Positions 21,425-33,786 of a DNA stretch of 64,000 bases are shown piece by piece. The notes under the pieces were generated by a model. That model saw only the letters and a list, made by a program, of their open reading frames with translations, had not been told where the DNA came from and made no database searches. The stretch covers positions 496,001 to 560,000 of the forward strand of contig JAYKXP010000011.1 of NCBI GenBank assembly GCA_037176845.1. Reading direction: 5' to 3'. Positions within the stretch are counted from its first letter, which is position 1. Each line of letters opens with the position of its first letter. This stretch comes from Paramarasmius palmivorus. Lineage: Eukaryota > Basidiomycota > Agaricomycetes > Agaricales > Marasmiaceae. The translations under genes and the position numbers were made by a program.

Positions 21425-22398
21425 ATGGCCGGAAGGTTTGATCCTCAAAAGGCTCAGAATGCTGTTGAAGTGAGTGGATTGCTCAGATGAGCTGGGAAAT
21501 TGTACTGATGGTGCATCTTGGAATATACAGATCGAGAAACAGTACGTCTATTGGACTTTTCACTCTTTAGGCTTTACGCAGTTCTAATTCCACATGCAAG
21601 GTTTGCTGTGCGAGCTGTTGAACAAGCTCAGGTGGGCACTCGTTCGTCTGCTCGAGGTCTAGAGATTTACATCTATGCCGTATAGACTTACTGGAATCTT
21701 TTGGAAAAAGTTCCACCAAAAGAGCTCAGGTTGACCAAGTAAATCGCTCAGTTTGCCGTTTTGGACAATACCGACCAACCTTTTCGCTTTAGACTTGACG
21801 ATGAGATCTACGAAGACACCATGGCGACTTTCCCTGAACTCGCTGAACCTCCGCACGACAAACTCACCAAGTTGGATGAAGACTGGATGAAGAGCCCGGA
21901 GGGAAAGGAAAGATGGAGACAGTTCATCAATAGGTGAGCCGACAATGATACTGGCCATTACCGGCCTAGACACTAACCTGGATGCCAGGTACGAGAAAAA
22001 GGTCAAAGACTACAACTTTGGCTCTCTCATCCGCACGGACGCTCGCGATGAATACGGAGAGAAGAACACGATCTTTGGTGCGCTCTGACACGCACTTTCT
22101 CCTTCATTGAATCTAATACCTCGTTTCTAGTGACACGTATACAAGTAAGCCTATCTCATGCCCTCGCCGTCCTCGTTTTTCACCATGATCCTTTCCGCCC
22201 AGTTCTACGCCATCGAAGTCAGTGTGCTCCAACCTCCGCGTTCATATACGTTCTGACTCTCTTGACCCCCAGATTTCGCGAAACCGACTAGGCTTAAATG
22301 ACAAGGCCCACGAAATCGCCAAGGCCGAGGCAGCCAAGGAGAAGGCTGAGAAGGAGAAGGCTGAGGCGGAGAAAAAGAAGAAAGAGAGTAAGAAGTAA
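21425..22398 (+). CDS. PBDC1/Ypl225w (Chp1)-like eEF1A chaperone
   Basis: Small conserved eukaryotic protein of the PBDC1 family (once called polysaccharide-biosynthesis domain). The yeast homologue Ypl225w assists co-translational folding of eEF1A. At least six small exons: MAGRFDPQKAQNAVE; a tiny exon IEKQ; FAVRAVEQAQ; TYWNLLEKVPPKELRLTK; LDDEIYEDTMATFPELAEPP with WMKSPEGKERWRQFINR; YEKKVKDYNFGSLIRTDARD and EYGEKNTIF; VTRIQ; FYAIE; and ISRNRLGLNDKAHEIAK with a Lys/Glu-rich coiled tail (EKAEAEKKKKESKK). The blocks EGKERWRQF, KDYNFGSLIRT, NTIFVTRIQFYAIEI and RNRLGLND are the family hallmarks. About 165 residues, full-length for the family. Very small exons mean that automated calls often miss part of it. 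Confidence 0.92.
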
Positions 22399-24280
22399 CT
22401 CTAAGACACGCGGTTTACTAGCACTGGAGATTTTCAACGGGTATACCCCCCGCTCGTTCGGTGCGTTACCCCCGGATTTGTCCTTGAGGTAAACATCTGA
22501 GTCGTTGTGTTTTAATATTGTAGATCGATAACTGTTATTGAATAAAAGAGTGTATAAATATCAAATAGCATTGGGAACTAGGGATATTTTTTGTTGGATT
22601 CTTATCAGGCATTCAAGACTGGGACGTTCTTATGTTCAACGCCTATTCCTCGGCAACCTAAACCCAGAGGTAACATTGGCATATTGCACCGTGTCTCTTC
22701 GAACCCCGCATGGCGGCAGACTCAATGCAACTTTCAGAATACACCCTGTAAGTCTCAGGTTGTTTTGCATGTGCTCTCGCAATTGCGATCCCCTCTCTTG
22801 GCACGGAAGGATGTGCCCCATCAAATCCATACGAGGCAAAGTACCTAGCATATGGAGAATAGTAAGGCTTGCATCGTTGTTTCCTTTTACAAGTTGCTGA
22901 TGATTGTTTCCTTTCCAGTGTTGCATGAAGAACGATGACCGGGCACATTGCGCGCATGGTTCAACCCAACTCACGTCGTCCTTTCTCCATGCGGATATAT
23001 TCTTTGCGAAGTGCGCAATAGTGTGCGACTAGTGGTATGTACTATTCCCACTTCTTGTGAGCCACTTCATTCCGCTGGTTACCTGCTAGTTTTCCGCTAG
23101 TCCAACTTCGTCGTACAGCACGACGCCACCTTGCTCTATCATGCAGGATGATCTTCAACGCGGGCTCCTCGTAAGCCGAATCGAGGGCGGCTTCTTTGTC
23201 CGGAACAAAACATATTGGATGCGGATGCTTCTACCCTGTGAGTTTGACTAATTCCCCTACTTCGAAGTCATTGGCTAGCCTTGTTCAAGTTGTTCACGCC
23301 CGTCCATCAGATCCACTTGAGTCAGGGAGAGAAGCACCTTTCGGATTCGGACGCGGTGACCTTGTATCTCTTTTCCCTTTCGAACGTTGATGCCGATGTC
23401 TACTTTTGATAGTGTGCATGCGTGCCCGCGAGTCGCGACAGTTAGCTCCCCATTGCAGCCGTATTGCTGATGCTCAGGGTGTTTTCGGTCTCTCCGCCTT
23501 GGGACTCGACTCACGAGTTGGTCACTAAAGCCTGGGCCAGGCTCGAGTCGACCTCCGGTGTATGATGTCTGATCGTCGTCTCTAATGCAGCCACAGGGGG
23601 CAAAACGAAGCTGTGGAGAGATGGACCTGCTTATTCTCCAGTTAGGAGAATGACCAGAAACGGTGGCAGTAAGTGTATTCCCAAGATCTTCGTCCGAGTA
23701 GTGACCTTCCGGTGGAATAGTCTCCCGACTTTCAACTGGTCGCATTCGCTTCATTTGCGAACATGATGCACGTCATCAAACACACCACGGCTCTCATCTC
23801 GGCGATACTTTGTTGTCTTCGGGCAAGCTGGAGAAAATGGGAAAATGGCTCCAGTAATAAATGTTCGAAAAATGCCCTCGCGTCACGTAACTCTCTGCGC
23901 ATTGACCGCTATTTTCCTCAGACTGATGACAACCACTACTTTTTGGCAGATCAGAAGTGCATATCTTCGACGGGAGAACGACTCCTGGGTGCTGTGTTCG
24001 GCAGTTCCCTCTCGATGCGAGCCACGAGTTCACTTTTGGCTTTTTGCTCGGTGGCAAACTCGATCCACACCTACATGAATAGTGGTCAAGTCCGGATCGA
24101 AGTCTGAATGGCCGGACAAGTCCTCTCGAGACCAGGGCCCCGCGATTGCTGGCCCCTTCGACTCGCTCTGGCAATGCTACTGTGTAGAGCCCAGCGCCGG
24201 GGGGGCTAACGGCAGAACTTCTTAGGCCGCAATGTGATTTCAATCCTGCCCTTCATTCAAGCCGTCATTGCGCTTCACAA

Positions 24281-25065
24281 ATGTCTAAAGCTCCGAGCGT
24301 CGACAGACTCGATGCTTATTTGAATTCTGACATGAAGCAAATGGAAGATGGACATACACGGGTACAGTCATTCTACACTCTTTTCGTGTTGCCCTGTGTC
24401 TACACTGACCATATTTTTGTCATCGATGATTCACCCCTGAGCAGGTGGACGATAATGAACGCTACCGAAATCGCGAAACATAAGAAGCGTCTTCCAGTGA
24501 GTTCGATATCACCGTTCTTCATTTACCGCTGAAGCCGTCTCCTATAGCTACTTCGAGCAACAATGATCAATGTCACTGGCGCGTCCCGGTGTCAAGAGCT
24601 ATGCAAAGCAAACTAAGTGAACATTTTGTAGACTTTTCAGGTATGCAAGAAATAACTTGACACTGACCAGGTCGGTATGATATCCTTGGGGAGGCGAGTG
24701 CGTATAACTTACTGTGTAGAAGACATACATACTAGCAGATGTTTGCGGTTCGGCAAGGCACAAACGCCGCAAGCATTTTGGATCATCTATATTTCCGTCA
24801 GGAGCAATACTCGCTCAAACTGCCAACGCAAATTTATGTGAGTATTCTCTGCCACAGATCTATATCCTCAACGATAATTTTTATTTGGCAGCAGCACGCA
24901 CGCTCATGTGCCACCTCCTGCATTCTGTTAGGGCTAGATGAGGGACTGTTTTGCTACGATGCTGAGAACGGGTGAGTCGGTGATAATATCAATTCATACC
25001 GCGACTGACAGGTTCTCTTCAGCTTCTCTCGCAGTTTTGCAGACCCCATGGATGTGTCGATTTAA
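24281..25065 (+). other. Possible gene or gene remnant (low support)
   Basis: Exon-like pieces follow one another: MSKAPSVDRLDAYLNSDMKQ with MEDGHTR then a GT donor; WTIMNATEIAKHKKRLP; then MFAVRQGTNAASILDHLYFR with QEQYSLKLPTQIY, an intron, and QHARSCATSCILLGLDEGLF. Frames do not connect cleanly around 24560-24720, where intron lengths would be too short. No family recognised. Either a short lineage-specific gene or a decayed one. Confidence 0.22.
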
Positions 25066-25534
25066 ATATCCCTGAACCACAGTAGACTATCTCACCAATC
25101 CAAAATTCACGATCTTGTCCTTCCTAACAACGATCGCCAGATATGCAACTTCTACACGAAGTAGCCTTCGACGTGGAATAATGGGTGAGCGGCTATTTCA
25201 TAGCTTCTCATTGGCGGGCTTTTCCTGTGATGACTTTTCCTTTCTTGTTATTTCTCAGAATGGAATTGATTCTCCATCTAGGGAACGGTGACTTTTGGCT
25301 CTTCCGCACTCCTGGGTCTGATCGGGTACTTGGGTCGTAGGATTCTGTTATATGCGCTGGACCACCTTCGTTGCATATTGGCGATGATATACTGCTTTGA
25401 CTCTTACGGTAGAGAGTACCTTTCCTTCTTACAGCATATTCTCTCACTTACTACTCCTTTACATCATTGCAAAGAGAACTACATAGCTCTTTCGAAATAC
25501 CCTCAATAATCGGAAGTGCTCGGTTAATCATCCG

Positions 25535-25600
25535 TTCATGAACATTGCCGAGCGATACATATCAACCGCTGACCCTGAATGAACTGTCAATGTTCATGAA
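25535..25600. repeat. 13-bp inverted repeat, 40-nt spacer
   Basis: TTCATGAACATTG at 25535-25547 is exactly complementary to CAATGTTCATGAA at 25588-25600. Each arm contains the palindrome TTCATGAA. No target duplication noted around it. Confidence 0.6.
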
Positions 25601-26330
25601 TGTCATGAGTCTCCGGACTTCGAGGAGCATTTAGCGGTCTATGTCTCAATTCTTAGGTTCTTCGCTTGGATGTATGCGTTCCAACCGAGAAAACTCAACA
25701 GCTTCCTGCCATGAATATGAACCAGCATCCGAAGCAAGCTTTCAAATGGAAAGGGTCAATTCAAGAAGCTGCGGTGACTATCTTTTCGGGGTGACGATCA
25801 TGCAAGGATAGTCCGGCAAGACTGCCCGATGCGGCATTCTCTACGATTATATATCTTATCCGACTTCGAAAACTCATGGACCACGGTCACCTATGGACTG
25901 GGAAGTTGTTGCCTACAACTTATTTCCGGTATCGCAATTGATTTAGTCTATCTTCCTCACGCTCATGAAAATTTCAGAGTCCGCAATACCTAGGAGCGGT
26001 AGTATTCCAAGACTCCCAGTGGCGTCTGGTAAGTAAGGTTTTAGCGGTTCAATCTGGTGGTATCGCTATCCTGGATTGGGCCCGCTCCTTTCTGTCATCT
26101 ATTTCAACTCGGAAGTTCTGGAAATCGTGTCTTTCTCCCCACGAAAGATGAAATGCCATTGATCCACCATCAGCGATTCTATTCCACTCGTCAGATAGCG
26201 TATAGGGCGATCCATCTTTCTTTCCTGGTCTCGCTTTGCTACATGTCATTTTCGGGATCTTATCGAGTCCAGGTGCTTTGGAGCATGTCTCCCTGGGTGG
26301 TTTGGTTTAGCTACTTTTGCAAAAGTACTA

Positions 26331-26491
26331 GAATCCTTTTTACTACCTAGCTCCGCCCAAAGCGCCTGAGGATATCCAACTTCGAAACGGTAATCAACGT
26401 TCTGTCGAAGCCTATCCTCTCTTCAACTTCGTCCTGAATATGGACAAGACGGTCCTCAAACTCCTTAGTGGACACAGGAGCTCTCTGGACA
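26331..26491 (+). other. Exon-like open fragment
   Basis: Begins right after a CTAG acceptor and reads PFYYLAPPKAPEDIQLRNG, then YPLFNFVLNMDKTVLKLLSG to HRSSLDMF and a stop. The composition is protein-like, but no upstream exon joins in frame and no family is recognised. It could be the 3' end of a decayed gene. Confidence 0.2.
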
Positions 26492-29040
26492 TGTTCTGAT
26501 ACTTTGCCAGTATGACTGACCTTGAGTGGGTCATCCCTGTGTCATCCCGCTGTCAACATAGGCAAGTTCCGTGCGGATTCTGCACGGAGGATTCAGAAAC
26601 GCGCCGAATTAGGCAAGAATTATATTATTCATCACCACGCGGACCTGTGATATCGAAGCATCAGGGCACGGTCAAAGCAAACGTTTAGATATTTGTGGCG
26701 CGCCAGAATTTCGGAAAGTTCTTCGATGGTTTGACACTAGAAATTCACTGAAAATATTTTTTTGCATATGGCGTTGGGTATGATGACAGAAAAGTGTTGT
26801 GAGTGTGGACAGGTGCCTGATGGATATAATCTTATGGCGGGCTGCTTGTGGCTGACGAAGTCGGAGGCGAGCGGCGGGCCGTAACCGAGAGTGCCCTACG
26901 TCCCGCCAGTCTAGTCATCGTGCTTGACCCATGTCTTCCCCGGCTTATGAATTATGCGGCAGTTACGGTTCAATGATCACCTACTCGGTATGCCGCTGAC
27001 ACTCGCGACAGGTCAAAGCGGGTTTATAAGCAACGAGGGGAACAGCAACTTGGCTCCCGCTCTTGCACTTATCTCTTTCCCAGCCTCGGTGAAAGACGCG
27101 CCCCATGAGCTATGATTTTTCTGATACACTCAACGTGTCCGGCACTATTTGTCTGTTCTAGGACGGGAAATATGATCCTCCGACATGGGATCGTAGCCCA
27201 CAGCACCAAACAAGCAGGCAGATACCTCTACAGCAAGTATCAAGAACTGCATTGGTTGGACGGGGTCTTACTTGCATTCGATTTCCTTTCATGGATGGGG
27301 TATTGTTCTATTTTCTCACTCGCATATCAGCACTTAACAATTGAAGATCACCGGTTCATGGAAAGGAAGTCTGGATTCTGTCAATGCAATATTCTTCAGT
27401 CTGCTGAGTCTTCTTCTCGGGCGAACATAGCGTTCGAAGAGAAGCAGAATGTGTCTGTATGGGCAAACCTGGTTCAAGGGGAACTTTCATGATTGAATTC
27501 TTGGACGTCCTGTGGTTTAGGATCATTGATCTCATTGATTCTCTTCAACCTTAATTTCCATGCCAGTCAAGCTTTTCAAAGTTCTACTTCCGCAGAATCA
27601 AGAGGTCTATCGCCCCCGAGAAAGCAGCCTTGCTTCCATTGGCTCTTCTCTGTGAGCGAGAATTCGCATCAAGGCAACGGGAGATTGGCGCAGAGCCGTA
27701 TATAGATAAGCTCTCTGCTCTGTGTACAATACAGATTTCGTCTGACGATTAATGTATTTAATGATAGAATCAAATAATCGCATGTTGGGGATACGCACGG
27801 GATATGTACGGGACTGCATTTAAAGTTTACAGTCCTTTCGGGAATCACCGGTCGTGCCGCGCGGCTTGCTCTTGGTTCATGATCATCAGACTTTGTGATT
27901 CTTCGCAGACAAGGAACGGACCTGTTCTGGTTCATCGCAGCTTCGTTTTCGACGATTATATGCGTCCACTATGAAGCCCGAGGTAGTAGCATGGAAATCC
28001 GCACTTCCAGGATCTTGCCATATTCATACTCTTTCGTCGTCGTCAAGGAAACGCCGACCTATTCCTCTAGAGAAACATCAAACTCTGTTTCAAGCGCTCG
28101 AATCTGAATCGGAATACTGAAAGTTCAAGCCAATGCAATGTCACGAGGGAAGGTTCGACAGCGCCAAGTGATACTACCACGCCTTAGTCAGTTTTGTTGG
28201 CCTAATGTCTTTTTTCTCATGCTGTTTCTCGACATACCCGTTTGGAGCGACGGCGAACTCGCTGACCTGTGATGGCACAGCTCTGGCAAACCTTGCAAGG
28301 ATTGGACTAAACTCCCATATTACCACTCCAAACGCACTGGCAGCTTTGACCTTCTTTCTTATGTACTTTTTCATTAAAAGACTTACAGCATCTACTTGAA
28401 AATCTTTCGAAACCGTTAACGTGTCTCGAGAGATGTCCGACGCTCCCATTCGTTACGGCGTCAGATCAGGTTCATGATGGGGATGGGATTTGCCGTGAGC
28501 CGGCGTGGCTGTTGAGATAGATATTTATCAAACCTCTTTATGGATGATAACGCGCGTCCCTGGGCGCAATCACCGTATTGCAACGTCACGGGCTGACACT
28601 GACAGGCTCTGGGGAAATTTCTTTCCTCGCTTTCTCGTGTTTAGACGTTCTGGACTTGTACAAAAAACAAATTGGAACTTCTTCCATTCAAGCCGGCGAT
28701 ATATGGACTGCGGTTATCTTCTCTCTACGAGCAGAGTACGAATAAGAACACGAATACGAGTAGAATCGATCTTCTGTCCTGGACCAGGATGATGAAGGTG
28801 AGTCAGTCCTATTTACCGTGGCATGCCTTCCGCCGCAACCCAGAACGCTGAATTCGTGGATCTCTATAGGATTTTCTGTTCCGCTATGCTGTTTTTACTT
28901 CTGATCATTGAAATTTTAATTCGTGGCAATATATATAGTACTCGTTGCTCCACGCTCGATGTGATGAGGAGCGGATTGGGGAAGACCCTGGAAGACCGTA
29001 TCGGACAAGGTGTACTTGCGAGGGAGCGGGTATCCAGGGG

Positions 29041-29059
29041 GTGACAATAGGTGACAATA
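29041..29059. repeat. Short tandem repeat GTGACAATAG
   Basis: GTGACAATA(G) occurs twice in tandem, 10-bp period, in non-coding sequence. Confidence 0.6.
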
Positions 29060-30898
29060 CACGGTTTGTACACGCCGATTCTACGGTGTTAAGCCCCCTG
29101 GAAATCCGTCCGACTTGGTATATGCGTGGTTAAGCAGACTCGAAAGCTTTCCCTTCAAGCTTTCTTTCAGCTTGAATATGGAGACCCATCAAGCGAAGAA
29201 GAAAAGTCTAGACTAGGGTCCGAGACCGAAGGTGTTCAAAGGGCTGATGATCGTGGACTCTGAGCCTCGTTGATGAACCTGGTACTCTGTTTAATCAGAA
29301 TAATGTTTCCTTTCCACTAGCAGCGGGAAGACGACGTGTTGGATTTGCAGAGGTCCAGAACCTCGAGTTCAGCCACAAATCCATTCAGTTGCACGACGTC
29401 GAACGCGTCTTCCCCGTGAAATCATGCCGTGGCCGGCCAGTCTGTCTCTGAATTAACTGAGTGACTGAAGTGTATCTCCTTCCTGATATATTAGTCCATA
29501 TCATCTGAACGCGATTTCTTCGTGGTGGAAGCCATCCGGGCTTTGGCAAGTTAATTAATAGAGATTGAGACAAAAGATAGATGGATAGAAATAAGCTGCG
29601 GTTCCCCACCAACTCCAATCCTGATTAGTGCGATGAGGTGCGACCAACACGCGTTGGTTTGGAGATTGACGTTGATAATCACTATAGTTGTATCATAAGC
29701 GCGCCTTTTCCCCGTCACACCACGGCGCCGCACAGAACGGGTGATGGGTCACGAGCAGGAGAATCCCAGAAGTGGTATCTCCTCTCCCGACGTCATGGAG
29801 AAAGGAGGCGACGCGTCATGGGGAATATCGTGCTATTGGGAAAAGGAGACTAGGATACCTTTCTATATGCTATGGCGCCAGCCTCATGGTCAACATGTTC
29901 GGATGGGATTGGGAGCTTCCTTTGTTCTTTATTGTGGCAGTTCGGAAATTCGGGCGAAACGGGGACCATGTCTAGCCTGGTTCTCTTTGATATTATAGGA
30001 GCAGAATCTAGTCTGAAAGCGTATTTAACATTCCTCTGTTGTTCCTCTGCATATGACAAGTCTACACTAGTCCAGTCGTGACTCGGAAGAGAAATTTCTA
30101 ATTTCTCTTGGGCGGACCTGAACCTCTGGAAGGATGATGGATTTCCACGGACATCCTCGGAAAGACGAAATTGGCGGGTATCCAGCATGCGTTCTAGTTG
30201 CTCTACATAGATATCGACGTGTACGCCACTATGCCTTTAGAGCGCTCTTCAACTTGTGGAGGAAGGGGGAAGAAGGACGGGGACTTTGCAGGAAGGTCGA
30301 GAGAGAAGCGCGAAGGACGGAGATCTGGAGGGAGATTGCCGCTGCTAAATCGGGTAAAAACGGAAGCATTTTTTTCGTTGATCCCCGATCAATCCAAATC
30401 GTCAAGGAGAAATAGGGAGACTATTTCTCCTTCAGGAACGGTGAGCGGAGAGGTGTGCAAAATTTCAGAGAAAGGGAAGGGAAGAAATAGGGAGAATAAG
30501 ACTAGTATAGAGTAGGAACTAGGAATGCGAGGACCTGCCCGAGACGGTCTCGAAAATTCGCTGAAATTCTCTGAAAATTTGGGGTTGTAAATTGGAGCGA
30601 ATGGTGGAAGAATGAATGGGCCGTACCTCCGGGGGTTGTCACGGCATGCAGGGTCACAGTCACGATCGGCTTATTCGCTTTCTCCCGTCTTGGGTGTTAC
30701 AGGCGTTTTTATATTTATTTTTTCTGGGACTTGGTCTTCTGCTCTTTCCTTCCCGGACAGCCACCACCGGTCATTCCAGTACAGGACGTTATAAACACCA
30801 TCTTTCAAAGCTGTTCTGTTCTTCCCCCCAACGTCAACTTGTTACGTTACTCATTCACCTCACTTCTTCACGTCACCAAGTTGTCACCTAGTCGCGTC

Positions 30899-32034
30899 AT
30901 GGCTTCTACATCTGCAGAAAAACCTGAACGGAGTCGAAATGCAAAGGCTCAGGCAAGGCATCGCGCAAAAAGAAAGGCGTACATCGAACAGGCGAGTCGT
31001 TCACCAGGGGGAAAATTTTTCGTTGGCTAATTTTTTTCACTGTTGTGTAGCTCGAGCAGACCGTGACAAAACTTCAGACCGCCCTGGGATTCACCCCAGA
31101 GCAAGTCGCTGCTCTACCGCCACCTTTGGCGCGTATTCAAGAGCTCGAAAAGGAAAACGCTCGATTGCAAGAAGAAAACGACAAGCTTCGTCGATTACTC
31201 GGTGAACAGGGCGCAGGGGTTCCTCCAGTCAGGAGGAGCAATAGTGCCTACGGGAACGGTTGTGATACCAGGGATTACGGTGGCAAACGAAGAAGGTTGA
31301 GCGAGGAAGATCTAGTTTATATGGTAAATCTCCCCATGAGCTTCTTGAGACGTTGACTGACTGTCATTTTTCTTCTAGCCGGGACCGTCTCCGTCAGACC
31401 CACATCATCATCATCAACATCATCATCTGCCCCCTCCATTGACAATCCCTCAACCTCAACAACCTTCTCATAACTCCCATCCTCACTACACTACGACACC
31501 CACGCCAAACTCGGCAGCACCAAATGGTCTCTACACCTTCTCGAGTAACTTCAACAGCAACACACCCAGCGGCAGCTCGACCGGCAGTCCACCGTTTTCG
31601 GCGAGTGTTATTCCTTCTTTCTGATCGATGTCCCACCTTCCACGTAGCCGAAGAGGTGAGTGGGGTGGTGATGAGAGAAGAACTCAGGATCCTAGTTGAC
31701 GCCTTGTTTTCCTTCTTTGGTGTCTACAGCCCGCAACAACGCATACGACTACTGCTCCTTCGCCGATTACTACTTCGGGTCCCGGTGTGCCTTCTTGGAG
31801 AGGTGGTGTCAAGGTAGAAGATGACCACCCGTACAGTGTAAGCGGCTTCGGATCTAATCGAGTAAATTTAGTATTCATTACTGACGCGTAATTCTATAGA
31901 ACCACACGTCGACTAATGGGAACTCGTATACGCTGCCGCCTCCACTTCCACCTCCGCCCTTCCATCCACAACCTTCCGATGGCTGGGGACACGGCCACAG
32001 CTATTCCAGCGAAAGGCTAGGCGTGCATCGGTAA
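30899..32034 (+). CDS. bZIP transcription factor
   Basis: Nuclear DNA-binding regulator. The basic region ERSRNAKAQARHRAKRKAY has the Asn-x7-Arg signature, and the first zipper leucine follows ten residues after the Arg. Exon 1 ends at IEQ (30991); the next exon starts LEQTVTKLQTALGF. The intron between them (30992-31050) begins GCGAGT and ends TGTGTAG, so it appears to be a GC-AG intron; no GT donor nearby keeps the frame. The zipper is split: LEQTVTKL, then a Pro-containing insert (GFTPEQVAALPPPLARIQ), then LEKENARLQEENDKLRRLL. The rest is disordered: a His-rich run (SDPHHHHQHHH), Pro/Ser-rich sequence, VPSWRGGVKVEDDHPYS and PPPLPPPPFHPQPSDGWGH. Further introns lie near 31323-31378, 31625-31730 and 31839-31900. 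Stop at 32032-32034. Confidence 0.88.
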
Positions 32035-33786
32035 AAAAACCCAAGAGACAGACGGACATACTACACATTACTTCAATTTACTCGTAGCAATATACTTATT
32101 CCCTAAACATCATTTTCACTCATTCATTTCTCGTCGTATTGCTGTCGCTTTCCGTTCTCATCTTCAGTTCACTCGTATTCTTTCCTTCTCGCGCACATAG
32201 AAAATACCCCTCACCATCATGGCGAACTGTCGTAATATTTCTCCTCAAGCACTATGGTATTGACATGCATCAAGTATATGTAGGCCTCATCCTCCAATGA
32301 AATTTTGTACATATGTTTCCAAGTTCAAGTACTCACAACGGCTCCCGTCGCTTGAATTTTTAGAGTTTTGAGCCCGCCGCCGTTGTATCGGACCACGAAA
32401 CAAGCGCCCAAGGGTCAAAAAAAATCAACGACGCACATGGACACCGCAGCACCCAAGCCACGCGGTTGCTATGCAATATGCCAATATGCAATCCTCGCAC
32501 TCGCTCCTGACTCACTCTCTTTCACAGTTCACAGTTCACATTTATGCACATTTGCGCGTTTCAAAGTGACGATTCTGCCCTTTGGACGCGTTCTTACGGC
32601 AGAGCACAGGGATTTTCGTATGCCGTCAAGAAGGAAGCAAAAAACGTACGGAATACGGAAGAACGGAGGCTTTTTCTAGATCCGAGTCACCGACTTGGAC
32701 TCTTGGACTGGACCTTCCGAAATCGTTTCCAAGGGTTATTTTGACGAAGGTTCTGGTCCCTCGTACGCGTGCGATGTGCTCCGGGTTGGAGTGGGGTATG
32801 TCATAGTACTTTAGAGATTAGAGATGCGAGTTTTTCCGCTCGGGTATGAAAGTAATATGCTGACTAGTCACTGTACGGCCGTTACCACCACTTCGAGTGT
32901 GTATAATGATCATCCCTTTTCCTGCCGGACCGCGCGACGCGTCATCCGACGTGAATCGTCAGCGTCATTGACACCACCTCTTCGAGTGTTCAGGGGAAAA
33001 ATCGATATCAGATCGATATCAGTACTCCAGGTCAAAGCATACATTTGAACTTTGATTGTCCAAGCTGCGAGCAGAGCACGCGACTTATTCTTGCGAGTTC
33101 CCCGTCATTTAGCATGAGAACGCAGGAGTATCACTGTGCCCTTGCAATTACTATTCAGTCGCACAAATAGGTGCCTGAAAGCGCTCGAGAATAGATGTAT
33201 AGAGACAGCTGGCTAAACCGTATTTGTGTTCTTGTGATTTGGGATTTTTGATCTCCTCGTTCTCCTCGCTGAAGTGTTGGCAGCTTCTTGGCGTCGGTAG
33301 TAAAGGCTTGAGGCTACGAACAGGTAGTTTGGGTGAGGACAGCTGCAGAAAGTGGTGGGTAGCGAACGCATATAATATAGTTGGCAAAGAGTTGAGTTCA
33401 AGACTGGGGTATTGGACAGAGGACCGATACCAGGAGAATTGTGGATTATCTGCCATCAGAAGGAAGTGCATGATCATCCAATGCGTGGTATAGGCAGAAC
33501 CAAATGAGGGAACGAAGATGCCTATAGGCAGAGGAGACAAATGAGATGCCAATGCCGAATGGAAGATGCGGGAAGCCACAAGGATTCAGAAATACAGTAG
33601 AAACTTGTGCACTAGCGGAAGAATTTGCGGACTAGGTGACAGCCATCCCTGCAGGGTCAGAGACACAGTTCTTCAGTTCTTGTTGTCTTGTCAGTGCCAG
33701 CTTGAAGACGAATATCCAATAATACAATATATTCTTGCTTCCGCCCATCCACTCGGGCTCGTGAATTTGTTGGTAAGGGTGAGATG
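32035..33786. other. Intergenic spacer downstream of bZIP gene
   Basis: No gene that I can support. It holds the bZIP 3' UTR, a perfect 11-bp tandem repeat ATCGATATCAG at 33001-33022, a TTCACAG triple repeat near 32520-32540 and a minus-strand 142-codon frame at 33151-33579 of unknown significance. Confidence 0.4.
33001..33022. repeat. 11-bp perfect tandem repeat
   Basis: ATCGATATCAG occurs twice with no spacer. Each unit contains overlapping palindromes ATCGAT and GATATC. Confidence 0.7.

Larger units (their letters stand above)
22399..30898. other. 8.5-kb gene-poor interval with exon-like fragments
   Basis: No complete gene can be supported. The interval is neither an obvious transposon (no reverse transcriptase, transposase or long terminal repeat seen) nor strongly AT-biased. 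Scattered fragments on the plus strand have intron-like edges: about 24281-25065, 26331-26491, 27112-27492 and a short stretch near 28648-28745 (DVLDLYKKQIGTSSIQAG). A minus-strand 159-codon frame sits at 23275-23754. A purine-rich stretch (GGAGGAAGGGGGAAGAAGG) occurs at about 30258-30340. It may contain lineage-specific or decayed genes. Confidence 0.45.

Noticed and set aside
23275..24243. Two minus-strand frames of 150-160 codons
   Set aside because: Composition is Arg/Ser-rich and irregular, no start context, no recognisable family; kept only as a note in the gene-poor interval.
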